NCBI GenBank assembly: GCA_035689345.1
Contig: DASSLR010000066.1
Coordinates: forward strand, 1 to 47,349
Source of the DNA: CF-118 sp035689345
Lineage (GTDB): Bacteria; Chloroflexota; Dormibacteria; Dormibacterales; Dormibacteraceae
Length of the DNA: 47,349 nucleotides
Reading direction: 5' to 3'
Positions 38,208-45,950 of the stretch are shown here, piece after piece; within the stretch, counting starts at the first letter, position 1, and every line of letters begins with the position of its first letter. The translations under genes and the position numbers were made by a program. Below the pieces are notes generated by a model. The model had not been told where the DNA came from, did no database searches, and was given only the letters and a program-made list of their open reading frames with translations.

Positions 38208-40505
38208 CTACCTGACGGCGTGCTGCGAGGAGAACCAGCCCGCGATCTGCGCGCGCGAGTTGAAGCCCAGCTTGTTGAGGATGTTGCGCACGTGACTGTC
38301 GACGGTGCGCTCGGAGATGAACAGGCGCGCCCCGATCTGTTTGTTGCTCAGGCCCTCCGCCACCAATCCGGCAACGGCGGTCTCGCGCTTCCCGAGAACG
38401 CCGTCATCTGCTTCCGGCGCCGGCGCGGCGGTGGGCTTCGCCTCGCCCAGCGCCAGCCGCACGGCCGCGTCGCGGGCCATCGACTTGCCCGCATCGAACT
38501 GGGCGCGATACGCCACCTGCCCGAGGCCGGCGGCGGCCGATTCCTCCGCCTGGGCGATGAAGGGCGCGGGAATGGCGATCACCGTGGCTCCGGCGCCCAG
38601 GCGAATTGTCTCGGAGGCGCCCAGCAGCTGCGCCGCCACCCGGAACTGGCCCGCGATGGCGGCGTGGTAGCCAAACGCGGCCAGCAGGTAGAACTGCCCG
38701 ATGCGGTCGTCGATCAGGTAGGCGATGCGCAGGGCTTCGGCGAAGAGCGACTTCGACTCCGAGAGCTCGCCGGCGTACATGGCGGCGCTGCCGCGGTTGA
38801 GCAGCATCATGTGGAGCGAGTAGAGATCACCTGCCTCGCGGGCGAGCATGGCGCCCTCCGTCGCCACCGCCTTCAGAGTTTCGAGCTCGCCTTCGAACGC
38901 CGCGTTCAGGGCGCGGGCCTGAAGGATGCCCACCTTGACCGAGACGTCATCCACTTCCTCCGCCAGCGTGATCGCGTCGTCCAGCAGGCGGCCGGCGGCG
39001 GGGCGGTCGCCCGCCATGCTGGCGGCGATCGAGGCCATCGCCAGCGCGTGGGCGAGCTGCACCGGCGCCTGCGCTTCGCGCGCCGTTGCGATCGAGCGTT
39101 CCAGAGCCGGACGCGCGACCGCCCAGTCGCCCTGGAGCACGCCGAGAAAGCCGCGGATGAAATACGTCCAGGCGAGCGTCGGCAGCTCGGCCGATTCGCG
39201 CCCTGGCAACGCCAGCAGCTCCTCCAGCCAGCGCACGCCCTCGGTGGTCGCGCGCGTGATCCAGAACCAGCTGAGCGAGGTCGCCAGGACGATCCCGTCG
39301 CGCTTGCCTGACGTCTCCAGGCATCGCCTCAGGACCGTGCGAATGTTGTCGATCTCGAGGTCCATCCACGCGAGCCACTCGGGGAGCCGGTAGCGCGCCG
39401 AAAGCGCCATGGCCTGACAGCGCGCGACGTAGTAATCGATGCAGCACCGCTCGAGCTCGGCGTGCTCGCCGGCCTCGCGCATTTTCTCGGCCGCGTACTC
39501 ACGCATTGACTCGTGCAGCCGGTAGGCGGCGACGCTCCTCGCGTCCTCCTTGATCACGAGCGATTTGTCGACGAGTGACGAGAGGAGGTCCAGCGCGCCG
39601 CTCGATACGCAGACGCCTTCGACATCCTCGAGCGTGAAGCGGCCGGCGAAAGCGCAGAGGCGGCGCAGGAGCACGCGTTCGTCCGTGGTGAGAAGGTCGT
39701 GGCTCCAGTCGATGGCGGTCCGCAGCGTCTGGTGGCGTGTGAGCGCCGCCCGCCCTCCGCCCACCAGGAGGGCGAAGCGATCGCCGAGCCGCTCGAGGAT
39801 CTGCTCCACGGTGAGCGCCCTCGTGCGCACCGCCGCGAGCTCAATGGCCAGCGGCAACCCATCCAGGCGCCGGCACAGGTCCGCGACGGCCGTGCGGTTC
39901 GACTCTGTCAGCTCGAAGCTTCCCGTCGCGGCGGCCGCCCGCTCTACGAAGAGCATCACCGACTCGTTCTGCTGCAGCCGGCTCACCGGTTCGGCGTCGT
40001 GGGCGCCCGGCAGCTCGAGCGGCGCCACGGGAAGCACGTGCTCGCCCCCGACGGACAGCGGTTCGCGGCTCGTGGCGATCACGCGAACGTCCGGCGCCGC
40101 CTTCAGGACCTCGTCCACGAGCTCCGCCGCCGCCTCGAGCACGTGCTCGCAGTTGTCGATCACGAGCAGCATCTGCTTGTCGCGGAGGTAGCCCGCCAGC
40201 AGCTCGAGCGGCTGGGCCGAGGCCTGGTCTCTCAGGTCGGGCGAGGCGATCACGGCGTTGGCCACGAGCGCCGGGTCGCGAACGTCCGCCAGCTCGACCA
40301 GCCAGGCTCCGTTCCTGAAAGCACGGTTGACGTCGGTGGCGACACGAAGAGCGAGGCGCGTCTTGCCGACCCCACCCGGCCCGACGAGGCTGACCGCGCG
40401 GACGGCCGTCAGCTTCTTTTTGAGCTCGGCGAGCTCCCGGCGCCTTCCGACGAAGCTCGTCGACTCGGCCGGCAGGTTCCCCGTGCGGCGCGCGGGCTTG
40501 GCCAT
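38208..40505 (-). CDS. LuxR-family regulator with NB-ARC-like ATPase (AfsR/MalT-type)
   Basis: A 765-residue signal-transduction ATPase. The N-terminus has FVGRRRELAELKKKL, Walker A GPGGVGKTRLALR (about 41-53), Walker B LLVIDNCEHVLE and sensor ATSREPLS, with the GLPLAIELAAVR motif of STAND ATPases. The middle is helical with TPR-like repeats (GVLQGDWAVARPALERSI). The C-terminal 60 residues are a LuxR helix-turn-helix: LVAEGLSNKQIGARLFISERTVDSHVRNILNKLG. It lacks a BTAD domain. Target genes are unknown. It is divergent from the small DUF4162-like gene. Confidence 0.93.
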   Translation of the reverse strand: MAKPARRTGNLPAESTSFVGRRRELAELKKKLTAVRAVSLVGPGGVGKTRLALRVATDVNRAFRNGAWLVELADVRDPALVANAVIASPDLRDQASAQPLELLAGYLRDKQMLLVIDNCEHVLEAAAELVDEVLKAAPDVRVIATSREPLSVGGEHVLPVAPLELPGAHDAEPVSRLQQNESVMLFVERAAAATGSFELTESNRTAVADLCRRLDGLPLAIELAAVRTRALTVEQILERLGDRFALLVGGGRAALTRHQTLRTAIDWSHDLLTTDERVLLRRLCAFAGRFTLEDVEGVCVSSGALDLLSSLVDKSLVIKEDARSVAAYRLHESMREYAAEKMREAGEHAELERCCIDYYVARCQAMALSARYRLPEWLAWMDLEIDNIRTVLRRCLETSGKRDGIVLATSLSWFWITRATTEGVRWLEELLALPGRESAELPTLAWTYFIRGFLGVLQGDWAVARPALERSIATAREAQAPVQLAHALAMASIAASMAGDRPAAGRLLDDAITLAEEVDDVSVKVGILQARALNAAFEGELETLKAVATEGAMLAREAGDLYSLHMMLLNRGSAAMYAGELSESKSLFAEALRIAYLIDDRIGQFYLLAAFGYHAAIAGQFRVAAQLLGASETIRLGAGATVIAIPAPFIAQAEESAAAGLGQVAYRAQFDAGKSMARDAAVRLALGEAKPTAAPAPEADDGVLGKRETAVAGLVAEGLSNKQIGARLFISERTVDSHVRNILNKLGFNSRAQIAGWFSSQHAVR

Positions 40506-40511
40506 GGTGAG

Positions 40512-40583
40512 CGGAGATTAGTACTCCGCCCGGCAACAGCCGGGGCCGGTGAGTGGAGAATCGGCGATTCCACCGATTTCCAC
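40512..40583. promoter_or_regulatory. Inverted and direct repeats in the LuxR/DUF4389 divergent gap
   Basis: The 105-base gap contains an inverted repeat CGGAG-N7-CTCCG at 40512-40528, a CCCGG-N6-CCGGG hairpin at 40529-40544, and three copies of a related half-site: 40553-40563 (inverted, GTGGAGAATCG), 40565-40573 (CGATTCCAC) and 40574-40583 (CGATTTCCAC). The last three read like a cluster of regulator binding sites. No U-tract terminator is present. Nothing else coding is seen in the gap. Confidence 0.5.
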
Positions 40584-40610
40584 ACCGCGGGCCACCCCTA
40601 GCCTGGGATC

Positions 40611-40820
40611 GTGCTCGAGGAACCGCAGGTGCAGCGGGTCGAGGTGAAGTTCGTCGGCCATCCACCCGCCGGCCCGGTGCGGCGAGCTTCGGGTGTCAGC
40701 GAGGTGGAGGTCGAAGGAAAGGTTCTGCGCTGCACGGTCTTCGGCAGCTTTCAGCCATTCCTCGAGGCCCTGCGCGGCCACGAGGTCATCAGCCTCAGGT
40801 CGATTCACACAGGAGAGTGA
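40611..40820 (+). CDS. Stand-alone DUF4162-like domain (ABC ATPase C-terminal type)
   Basis: A 69-residue protein that looks like the regulatory C-terminal domain of ABC-2 type ATPases (DUF4162): VKFVGHPPAGPVRRASGVSEVEVEGKVLRCTVFGSFQPFLEALRG. No Walker A or B is attached, so the domain is free-standing or remains from an eroded ATPase gene; no ATPase fragment is visible on either side. GTG at 40611. Its stop is two bases before the ATG of the DUF4389 gene, and a strong ribosome site for that gene overlaps its end. Confidence 0.6.
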   Translation: MLEEPQVQRVEVKFVGHPPAGPVRRASGVSEVEVEGKVLRCTVFGSFQPFLEALRGHEVISLRSIHTGE

Positions 40821-40822
40821 CG

Positions 40823-41440
40823 ATGGTCAGCAGCTACCCGGTCCAGTTCGACGTCGACTTCCCCGCCCGGCCGCTGGGCCGGCTCAGCACGGCGTTCCGG
40901 TTCATCGCGGCCATCCCGATCGTCGTCGTCCTGACGATGCTGTCGGGTGCGGCGTTTGGCGACAATGACAAAGCCAAGAACGAGCTCGTCATCGGCGGCG
41001 CCGCGGTGTTCGTGCCGCTGGTGCTGATGCTCGTCTTCCGCCAGAAGTACCCGCGCTGGTGGTTCGACTGGAACCTGAACCTGCTGCGCTTCTCCAACCG
41101 CGTCACCGCCTACCTGGCGCTGCTGGACGACCGGTACCCGTCCACCGACGATGAGCAGTCCGTGCACCTGGACTTCGCGTATCCGGACACAAGCCGGCTG
41201 AACCGGTGGCTTCCGCTCGTCAAGTGGCTGCTCGCGGTCCCGCACTACTTCGTGCTGTTCTTCCTGTGGCTGATCGCGGTGCCCGTGGTCATCGTTGCGT
41301 GGTTCGCCATTCTGTTCACGGGCACTTATCCGCGCAGCCTCTTCAACTACGTGGTGGGTGTTCTGCGCTGGAGCAACCGGGTGAACGGTTACGCGTTCAC
41401 GCTGGTGACCGACCAGTACCCGCCCTTCAGCCTGGAGTGA
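40823..41440 (+). CDS. DUF4389 domain-containing membrane protein
   Basis: A 205-residue membrane protein with about three hydrophobic segments (near 25-42, 57-70 and 127-155). It shows the family pattern: YPVQFDVDFPARPLGRLSTAFRFIAAIP at the N-terminus and LPLVKWLLAVPHYFVLFFLWL with FNYVVGVLRWSNRVNGYAFTLVTDQYPPF at the C-terminus, two near repeats each ending in a conserved WSNRV or RFSNRVTAY segment. Function is unknown. AGGAGAG lies before ATG at 40823. Confidence 0.9.
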   Translation: MVSSYPVQFDVDFPARPLGRLSTAFRFIAAIPIVVVLTMLSGAAFGDNDKAKNELVIGGAAVFVPLVLMLVFRQKYPRWWFDWNLNLLRFSNRVTAYLALLDDRYPSTDDEQSVHLDFAYPDTSRLNRWLPLVKWLLAVPHYFVLFFLWLIAVPVVIVAWFAILFTGTYPRSLFNYVVGVLRWSNRVNGYAFTLVTDQYPPFSLE

Positions 41441-41445
41441 CGTCG

Positions 41446-42432
41446 ATGGTCGAAGTCGAGACGTCGACACGAATGAAGGCCATCGTCTGCGCCAAGCCGG
41501 GCGACATCCGCCTCAGCGAGACGGACCGGCCAGCTGTCACCGACGACGGGGTGCTGGTTCACGTGCACGCGTCGTCGGCCAACCCGGTCGACCTGTTTCC
41601 GACGACCTTCGCGGGCTGGATGATGGGCGGGCGAAAAGCGTCTGTGCTGGGCGCCGACTTCGCCGGCACCGTCGAGGCCGTCGGCCGGAACGTCACCCGG
41701 TTTCAACCCGGCGACGCCGTGTTCGGCGGCGGTCGCGGGTGTTACGCCGAGTACAAGCTCATCCCGGCGAACGCCGCGATCGCGCACAAGCCCGCCGGCA
41801 TCACGTTCGCCCAAGCCGGCACGGTATCCGTAGCGGCGACCACCGCCCTGCAGGCTCTTCGCGACCACGGCCAGATCAAGCCGGGACAGAAGGTGCTGAT
41901 CAATGGCGCATCGGGCGGCGTCGGGACCTTCGCGGTGCAGATCGCCCGCGCGCTCGGCGGCAAGGTCACCGCGGTCTGCAGCACACGCAATGTCGAGATG
42001 GTGACCGGCCTGGGCGCGGAGCGAGTGATCGACTACCGGAAGCAGGACTTCAGTCGGGCCGGCGAGCGGTACGACCTGATGCTCGACATCGCCGGCGGCC
42101 GGTCGTGGCCGGCTGTCACCCGCGTCCTCGAGCCTGGTGGCACCTACGTCGGTGTCGGGGCCGCGGCGGTCCAGCATAGCCGGGCGGGACTCTTCAAGGT
42201 TCTCGGTCAGCTTCTCGGAGTGCGAACCGGCTCGATGTTCGGACGCAGGCGCGCGGTCACGCTGTTCATCGCCAACCTGAACCACGCCGACATGGAATAT
42301 CTCGCGGACCTGCTTGCATCCGGCAAGGTGACGCCGGTGATCGAGCGCACGTACCCGCTGGCGCAGGCGCCCGAGGCGCTGGCCTATCTCAACGAAGGCC
42401 ACGCGCGGGCGAAGATCGCAATCGAAATATGA
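41446..42432 (+). CDS. Zinc-independent MDR quinone oxidoreductase-like protein
   Basis: A 328-residue medium-chain reductase of the NAD(P)H:quinone oxidoreductase or zeta-crystallin branch: MKAIVCAKPGDIRLSETDRP, HASSANPVDLFPTTFAGW, the nucleotide-binding INGASGGVGTFAVQIARALGG near residues 149-169 and a FGRRRAVTLFIANLNHADME tail. The zinc-ligand cysteines of alcohol dehydrogenases are absent. ATG at 41446 is preceded by GGAG; an internal ATG at 41473 is a possible shorter start. Confidence 0.9.
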   Translation: MVEVETSTRMKAIVCAKPGDIRLSETDRPAVTDDGVLVHVHASSANPVDLFPTTFAGWMMGGRKASVLGADFAGTVEAVGRNVTRFQPGDAVFGGGRGCYAEYKLIPANAAIAHKPAGITFAQAGTVSVAATTALQALRDHGQIKPGQKVLINGASGGVGTFAVQIARALGGKVTAVCSTRNVEMVTGLGAERVIDYRKQDFSRAGERYDLMLDIAGGRSWPAVTRVLEPGGTYVGVGAAAVQHSRAGLFKVLGQLLGVRTGSMFGRRRAVTLFIANLNHADMEYLADLLASGKVTPVIERTYPLAQAPEALAYLNEGHARAKIAIEI

Positions 42433-42442
42433 TCGCGTCGCG

Positions 42443-43078
42443 ATGGCGAGGGCGGCGCGGGATGGGATCAGCGTCGGGCCGGACGGAGTGGCCCGCTGCT
42501 GGTGGGGTGATTCGGACGATCTCTACCGCCCGTACCACGACACGGAGTGGGGCCGCCCGGTAGGCGACGACCGCCGGCTGTTCGAGAAGCTGTCGCTCGA
42601 GGGTTTCATGTCGGGCCTCAGCTGGCTGACGATCCTGCGCAAGCGCGACAATTTCCGGGCGGCCTTCGCCAACTTCGATCCGGGCGCGATCGCTCGCTTC
42701 AACACGCGCGACGTGTCGAGGCTGATGCGCGACGAGGGCATCGTGCGCAACCGGGCCAAGATCGAGGCGACCATCAACAACGCGCGACGCTTCGGCGAAA
42801 TCGTCGCCGAGTTCGGAAGCTTCGCCGCCTACGTGTGGCGTTATGAGCCGAAGCCCCGGCGCCGGCTGCTCGAGCCTGCCGAACTCATGGCGCTCACGAC
42901 GACGCCCGAGGCGGTGGCCATGAGCAAGGACCTGCGCAAGCGCGGGTGGGGTTTCGTGGGCCCGACCACCGTGTACTCCTTCATCCAGGCGATGGGCCTG
43001 GTCAACGACCACCTGCGCGGCTGCCCCGCCGGTGTCGAGGTGGAGAACCTGCGCCGGGCTTTCGTCCGGCCTAAGTAG
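42443..43078 (+). CDS. tag: DNA-3-methyladenine glycosylase I
   Basis: A 211-residue base-excision repair enzyme that removes 3-methyladenine from alkylated DNA. The Tag fold is clear: RCWWGDSDDLYRPYHDTEWGRPV near residues 18-40, LFEKLSLEGFMSGLSWLTILRKR and FVGPTTVYSFIQAMGLVNDHLRGC near the end. The zinc-binding residues (the N-terminal cysteine and HDTEWG histidine plus the C-terminal His and Cys in DHLRGC) are all present. The stop overlaps the 3' end of the opposing sigma factor gene by eight bases. Confidence 0.96.
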   Translation: MARAARDGISVGPDGVARCWWGDSDDLYRPYHDTEWGRPVGDDRRLFEKLSLEGFMSGLSWLTILRKRDNFRAAFANFDPGAIARFNTRDVSRLMRDEGIVRNRAKIEATINNARRFGEIVAEFGSFAAYVWRYEPKPRRRLLEPAELMALTTTPEAVAMSKDLRKRGWGFVGPTTVYSFIQAMGLVNDHLRGCPAGVEVENLRRAFVRPK

Positions 43079-43592
43079 GGGCCATCTGGGCCGCTTTCCG
43101 CAGGGCTCGTAGCTGCATCACCTTGACGCTGCCCACGGTCTTGCCCATCTGGCGCGCGACCTCGCGCGTCGAGTAACCGCGGAGGAACCGCAGCTCCAGC
43201 ACCTGGCGGTGGTCCGGCTGCAGCCCGTCGAGGATCTGCCTGACCCTGGCCGCGCTGACCGCCGATGTCTCGATGGCCGTGCTCTCGGCAGGCGCGCGCA
43301 GTTCCTCGGGAAGCTCGGACTCCGGCAGGCGCAGGCGCCGGCTCCAGAACGCGGCCAGCACCGAACGCGCGGTGGCGAAGAGGTAGCTCCGGACGGCCGG
43401 CGCGGGCGTGCCTTCGCGCAGGCGGGGGAGCGCTTTGAGCGCCACCTCCTGTGTCAGGTCTTCGGCATCGGAGGGGTTGCCGACCCGCGTGTAGATGAAG
43501 GCATAGACGACGTCCAGCTCGGAGACCGCGGCCTCAGCCGCCGGCAACCGGCGCGTTCCCTGACCGAGTAGTACCTCGGCTGCGAGATACAT
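43071..43592 (-). CDS. ECF-type RNA polymerase sigma factor
   Basis: A 173-residue two-domain sigma factor: region 2 includes LDVVYAFIYTRVGNPSDAEDLTQEVALKALPRL (about 25-57) and region 4 includes LQPDHRQVLELRFLRGYSTREVARQMGKTVGSVKVMQLRALRKA (about 120-163). The ATG at 43592 (MYLAAEVLLG) is chosen because the longer frame upstream runs through the MarR palindrome and promoter. It is divergent from a MarR gene with 48 bases between. No anti-sigma gene is adjacent. Confidence 0.9.
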   Translation of the reverse strand: MYLAAEVLLGQGTRRLPAAEAAVSELDVVYAFIYTRVGNPSDAEDLTQEVALKALPRLREGTPAPAVRSYLFATARSVLAAFWSRRLRLPESELPEELRAPAESTAIETSAVSAARVRQILDGLQPDHRQVLELRFLRGYSTREVARQMGKTVGSVKVMQLRALRKAAQMAPT

Positions 43593-43602
43593 GCAAGCGA
43601 GA

Positions 43603-43634
43603 ATCTCGATATCGAGATATCCATTCCATATACT
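43603..43634 (+). promoter_or_regulatory. Perfect 16-bp palindrome and -10 box of the MarR promoter
   Basis: ATCTCGATATCGAGAT is a perfect inverted repeat at 43603-43618 in the short sigma/MarR gap. A TATACT at 43629-43634 lies seven bases before the GTG start of the MarR gene, so transcription may begin on or next to the start codon and produce a leaderless mRNA. The palindrome lies at the -35 position and fits autorepression; it is also close to the ATG of the sigma gene. Confidence 0.7.
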
Positions 43635-43640
43635 TGAGCG

Positions 43641-44144
43641 GTGCCGAAGGACTGGACCGACAACCTGCTGGAGCGCCTGGCCCGCGCGCGGCCGGGACTG
43701 GACGTCGACGTGTACCAGGTGACGGCGCGGCTGTCGCGGATCGGCCAGCACATCGCCCGCCGCCAGGAGGAGGTGTTTGGGCGTTTCGGCCTGAACCGCG
43801 GCGAGGTGGGCGTCCTCGGCGCCCTCCGCGTGGCCGGCCCGCCACACCAGCTCTCTCCGACCCAGCTGTTCACCGGCCTGATGCTCTCGTCGGCGGGCAT
43901 GACGAGCCGCATCGACCGCCTCGAGCGCCGGGGATTCGTCAAGCGCAGGCGCGACCCGAACGACCGGCGAGGCGTGCTGGTGGAGCTCACGGATGCCGGC
44001 CGCAAGGTTGTCGATGAAGCCGTGACCGCCAACACGAAGAGCGAGCGCGCTCTGCTCGGCGATATGAGCGCCAGGCAGGTCGCGGCCCTGAGCAAGTTGC
44101 TGCGCGAGATGCTCGCGAACATGGAGTCCGAAACGCTCGACTGA
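43641..44144 (+). CDS. MarR-family transcriptional regulator
   Basis: A 167-residue MarR protein. The winged helix is LSPTQLFTGLMLSSAGMTSRIDRLERRGFVKRRRDPNDRRGVLVELTDAGR near residues 72-122, with a typical wing (RRRDPNDRRGVLVELTDAG) and long flanking helices. GTG at 43641. It probably represses itself and the divergent sigma factor through the palindrome in the gap. No ligand can be deduced. Confidence 0.93.
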   Translation: MPKDWTDNLLERLARARPGLDVDVYQVTARLSRIGQHIARRQEEVFGRFGLNRGEVGVLGALRVAGPPHQLSPTQLFTGLMLSSAGMTSRIDRLERRGFVKRRRDPNDRRGVLVELTDAGRKVVDEAVTANTKSERALLGDMSARQVAALSKLLREMLANMESETLD

Positions 44145-44179
44145 AACGGGTTCGGTAACCGCGTGCGGTATGAGCGTCC

Positions 44180-44686
44180 ATGAAAAAGAAAGTTGCGTTG
44201 ATCAGCGTTTTCGCCGCGGCCACCATGGCCGCCGCTGCGTGCGGCAGTTCTTCGTCCGCATACGGCACGCCGTACGCCTCGCCGGTGGCCACTTCATCAC
44301 CCGCGCCAGCGCCGACCGCGTCGGCCGGCGGAACTGTGATCAACGTCGCGAGCACGCGGCTCGGCACGATCCTCGTGGACGGGAGCGGCCGGACCCTGTA
44401 CCTCTTCGTGGCCGACAAGGGGACGAGCTCGGTGTGCTACGGGCAGTGCGCGACCTACTGGCCGCCGGTTCTCACCAAGGGGTCGCCCTCAGCGGGCGCG
44501 GGAGTCGACGCAGCCTTGCTCGGCACCACCTCGCGCTCGGACGGCACGGTCGAGGTCACTTACGGCGGCCACCCGCTGTACTACTTCATCACCGACAAGA
44601 AGGCCGGCGACGTGACGGGTCAGGGAATCAACGGTTTCGGAGGCCCGTGGTACGTGGTCGCCCCCTCCGGCATGCAGGTGAGCTGA
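44180..44686 (+). CDS. Lipoprotein with YxFxxD repeats (COG4315 type)
   Basis: A 168-residue secreted lipoprotein. The signal peptide ends in the lipobox AAAAC near residue 21, followed by a serine/proline-rich linker (about 22-50). Two copies of the Y-x-F-x-x-D repeat follow, YLFVADKGTSSVCYGQCATYWPPV and YYFITDKKAGDVTGQGINGFGGPWYVV. The family is of unknown function, sometimes linked to electron transfer or stress. The ATG at 44180 has no clear ribosome site. It is followed by the convergent zinc finger gene, 10 bases away. Confidence 0.88.
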   Translation: MKKKVALISVFAAATMAAAACGSSSSAYGTPYASPVATSSPAPAPTASAGGTVINVASTRLGTILVDGSGRTLYLFVADKGTSSVCYGQCATYWPPVLTKGSPSAGAGVDAALLGTTSRSDGTVEVTYGGHPLYYFITDKKAGDVTGQGINGFGGPWYVVAPSGMQVS

Positions 44687-44696
44687 ACTTTCGCGC

Positions 44697-44993
44697 CTAG
44701 GGATGCGTCGGCGCGGGCGGCGCATCCTCCAGCTCGAACATGAGGTTGTCGGGGTAGCAGAAGTACCACCCTTCGCCCGGCTCGTAAGAGCGGACGATCG
44801 GGTGGTGGGTCCCGCGGTTGTGGGCCGTGGCGTGCTTGCCAGGCGAGTTGTCGCAGCACCCGACGTGGCCGCACTCCTGGCAGACGCGCAAATGGACCCA
44901 GTCGTGACGGCCGGCCGCCACGCACTCGACGCAGCCGGGACCCGACGGGGTGGGGTCATGGATCTGGTCGAGGTGCTTGCACGTGTCGCTCAT
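44697..44993 (-). CDS. UBP-type zinc finger protein
   Basis: A 98-residue protein made almost entirely of a UBP-type zinc finger: ligands visible are Cys5, His7, Cys21, Cys24, CQEC near 38-41, CCD near 46-47 and the HATAH and H residues around 54-64. In eukaryotes the domain binds ubiquitin C-termini; bacterial copies have unknown ligands. ATG at 44993. It is convergent with the YxFxxD lipoprotein gene. Confidence 0.9.
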   Translation of the reverse strand: MSDTCKHLDQIHDPTPSGPGCVECVAAGRHDWVHLRVCQECGHVGCCDNSPGKHATAHNRGTHHPIVRSYEPGEGWYFCYPDNLMFELEDAPPAPTHP

Positions 44994-45044
44994 ACGCCGA
45001 GATTGTTGCAGGCGGCCGCTCTCACGCGCGCGCGTCTTCTTTAT

Positions 45045-45950
45045 CTATACCTCGCCCTTCCACGGTGGATCGGCGCCGGGTCGCGAGCAGGTGATGGCCG
45101 CGGCCCGGCACGCGAACTCCAGCGCGGCGTGAAGCTCCGCTCGCTCGAGGGTCAGGTCGGGCTTCAGCCTGTCCCTGTCGTGCAGCCAGGCCAGCAACGC
45201 GGCGCCGAACGCGTCGCCGGCGCCGATGGTGTCGACGACCTCGACCGCCGGGGCCTCGACGGTGGCGCTGAAATCACGGTGGGCGGCGAACGCACCTCGC
45301 GCGCCGAGGGTCACGGCGGCGAGGCGCACGCCGCCGGCGAGCAGTCGGTGCGCCGCGTCCTCGTAGCCCACGTCCGGATAGAGCCAGGCGAAGTCGGCCT
45401 CGCTGCCCTTGACGATGGTGCTCATCGCGATCATCTCGTGCAGCCGCGAGCGGTAGTCGTCGTCGGGAATCACACCAGGCCGGATGTTCGGGTCGAGCAT
45501 CACACAGCGCCCGCCGTGCTCGCGACGCACGAGCGCCGACAGCGTGGAGGCCATGGGCTCGAAGACCAGGCCCAGCGTCCCGATGTGCAGGGCGGTCACG
45601 TTCGCCGCGAGCCGCGCGGGCAGCATCTCCGGCAGTAGTTGCGGCGCCGACGTGCCTTCGAACAGGAAGCGAAACCGGGCCGCACCACTGCTGTCCACGT
45701 CCGCGATGGCGATGGTCGTCGGTTCGTGACCGACGGTGGCGAGCTCCAGGCTCGCTCCATCCGACGTGAGCAGCCGGGCCAGCTCGCGTCCGTGGCCGTC
45801 GTCGGACAGGTGGCCCAGGAACGCCGCCGGCACTCCGAGTCGTGCCAGCGCTCGAGCGGTGTTGAAGGGGCCCCCGCCAGGCGTGGCGCGCTCGGATCCG
45901 TCGGGTCCGCGCACGACGTCCATGAGCGCCTCGCCGCAGACGACGATCAC
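45045..45950 (-). CDS. PfkB-family sugar kinase (fructokinase-like)
   Basis: A 301-residue ribokinase-fold kinase. The N-terminal GGGPFNTARALARLG substrate motif (about 26-40) and the C-terminal DTIGAGDAFGAALLA ATP/anion-hole motif with catalytic aspartate (about 236-250) are both present, as is the beta-clasp region GHLSDDGHGRELARLL. The substrate is probably fructose or a similar sugar. GTG at 45950 within the stop of the MFS transporter, so sugar import and phosphorylation may be coupled. Confidence 0.9.
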   Translation of the reverse strand: MIVVCGEALMDVVRGPDGSERATPGGGPFNTARALARLGVPAAFLGHLSDDGHGRELARLLTSDGASLELATVGHEPTTIAIADVDSSGAARFRFLFEGTSAPQLLPEMLPARLAANVTALHIGTLGLVFEPMASTLSALVRREHGGRCVMLDPNIRPGVIPDDDYRSRLHEMIAMSTIVKGSEADFAWLYPDVGYEDAAHRLLAGGVRLAAVTLGARGAFAAHRDFSATVEAPAVEVVDTIGAGDAFGAALLAWLHDRDRLKPDLTLERAELHAALEFACRAAAITCSRPGADPPWKGEV

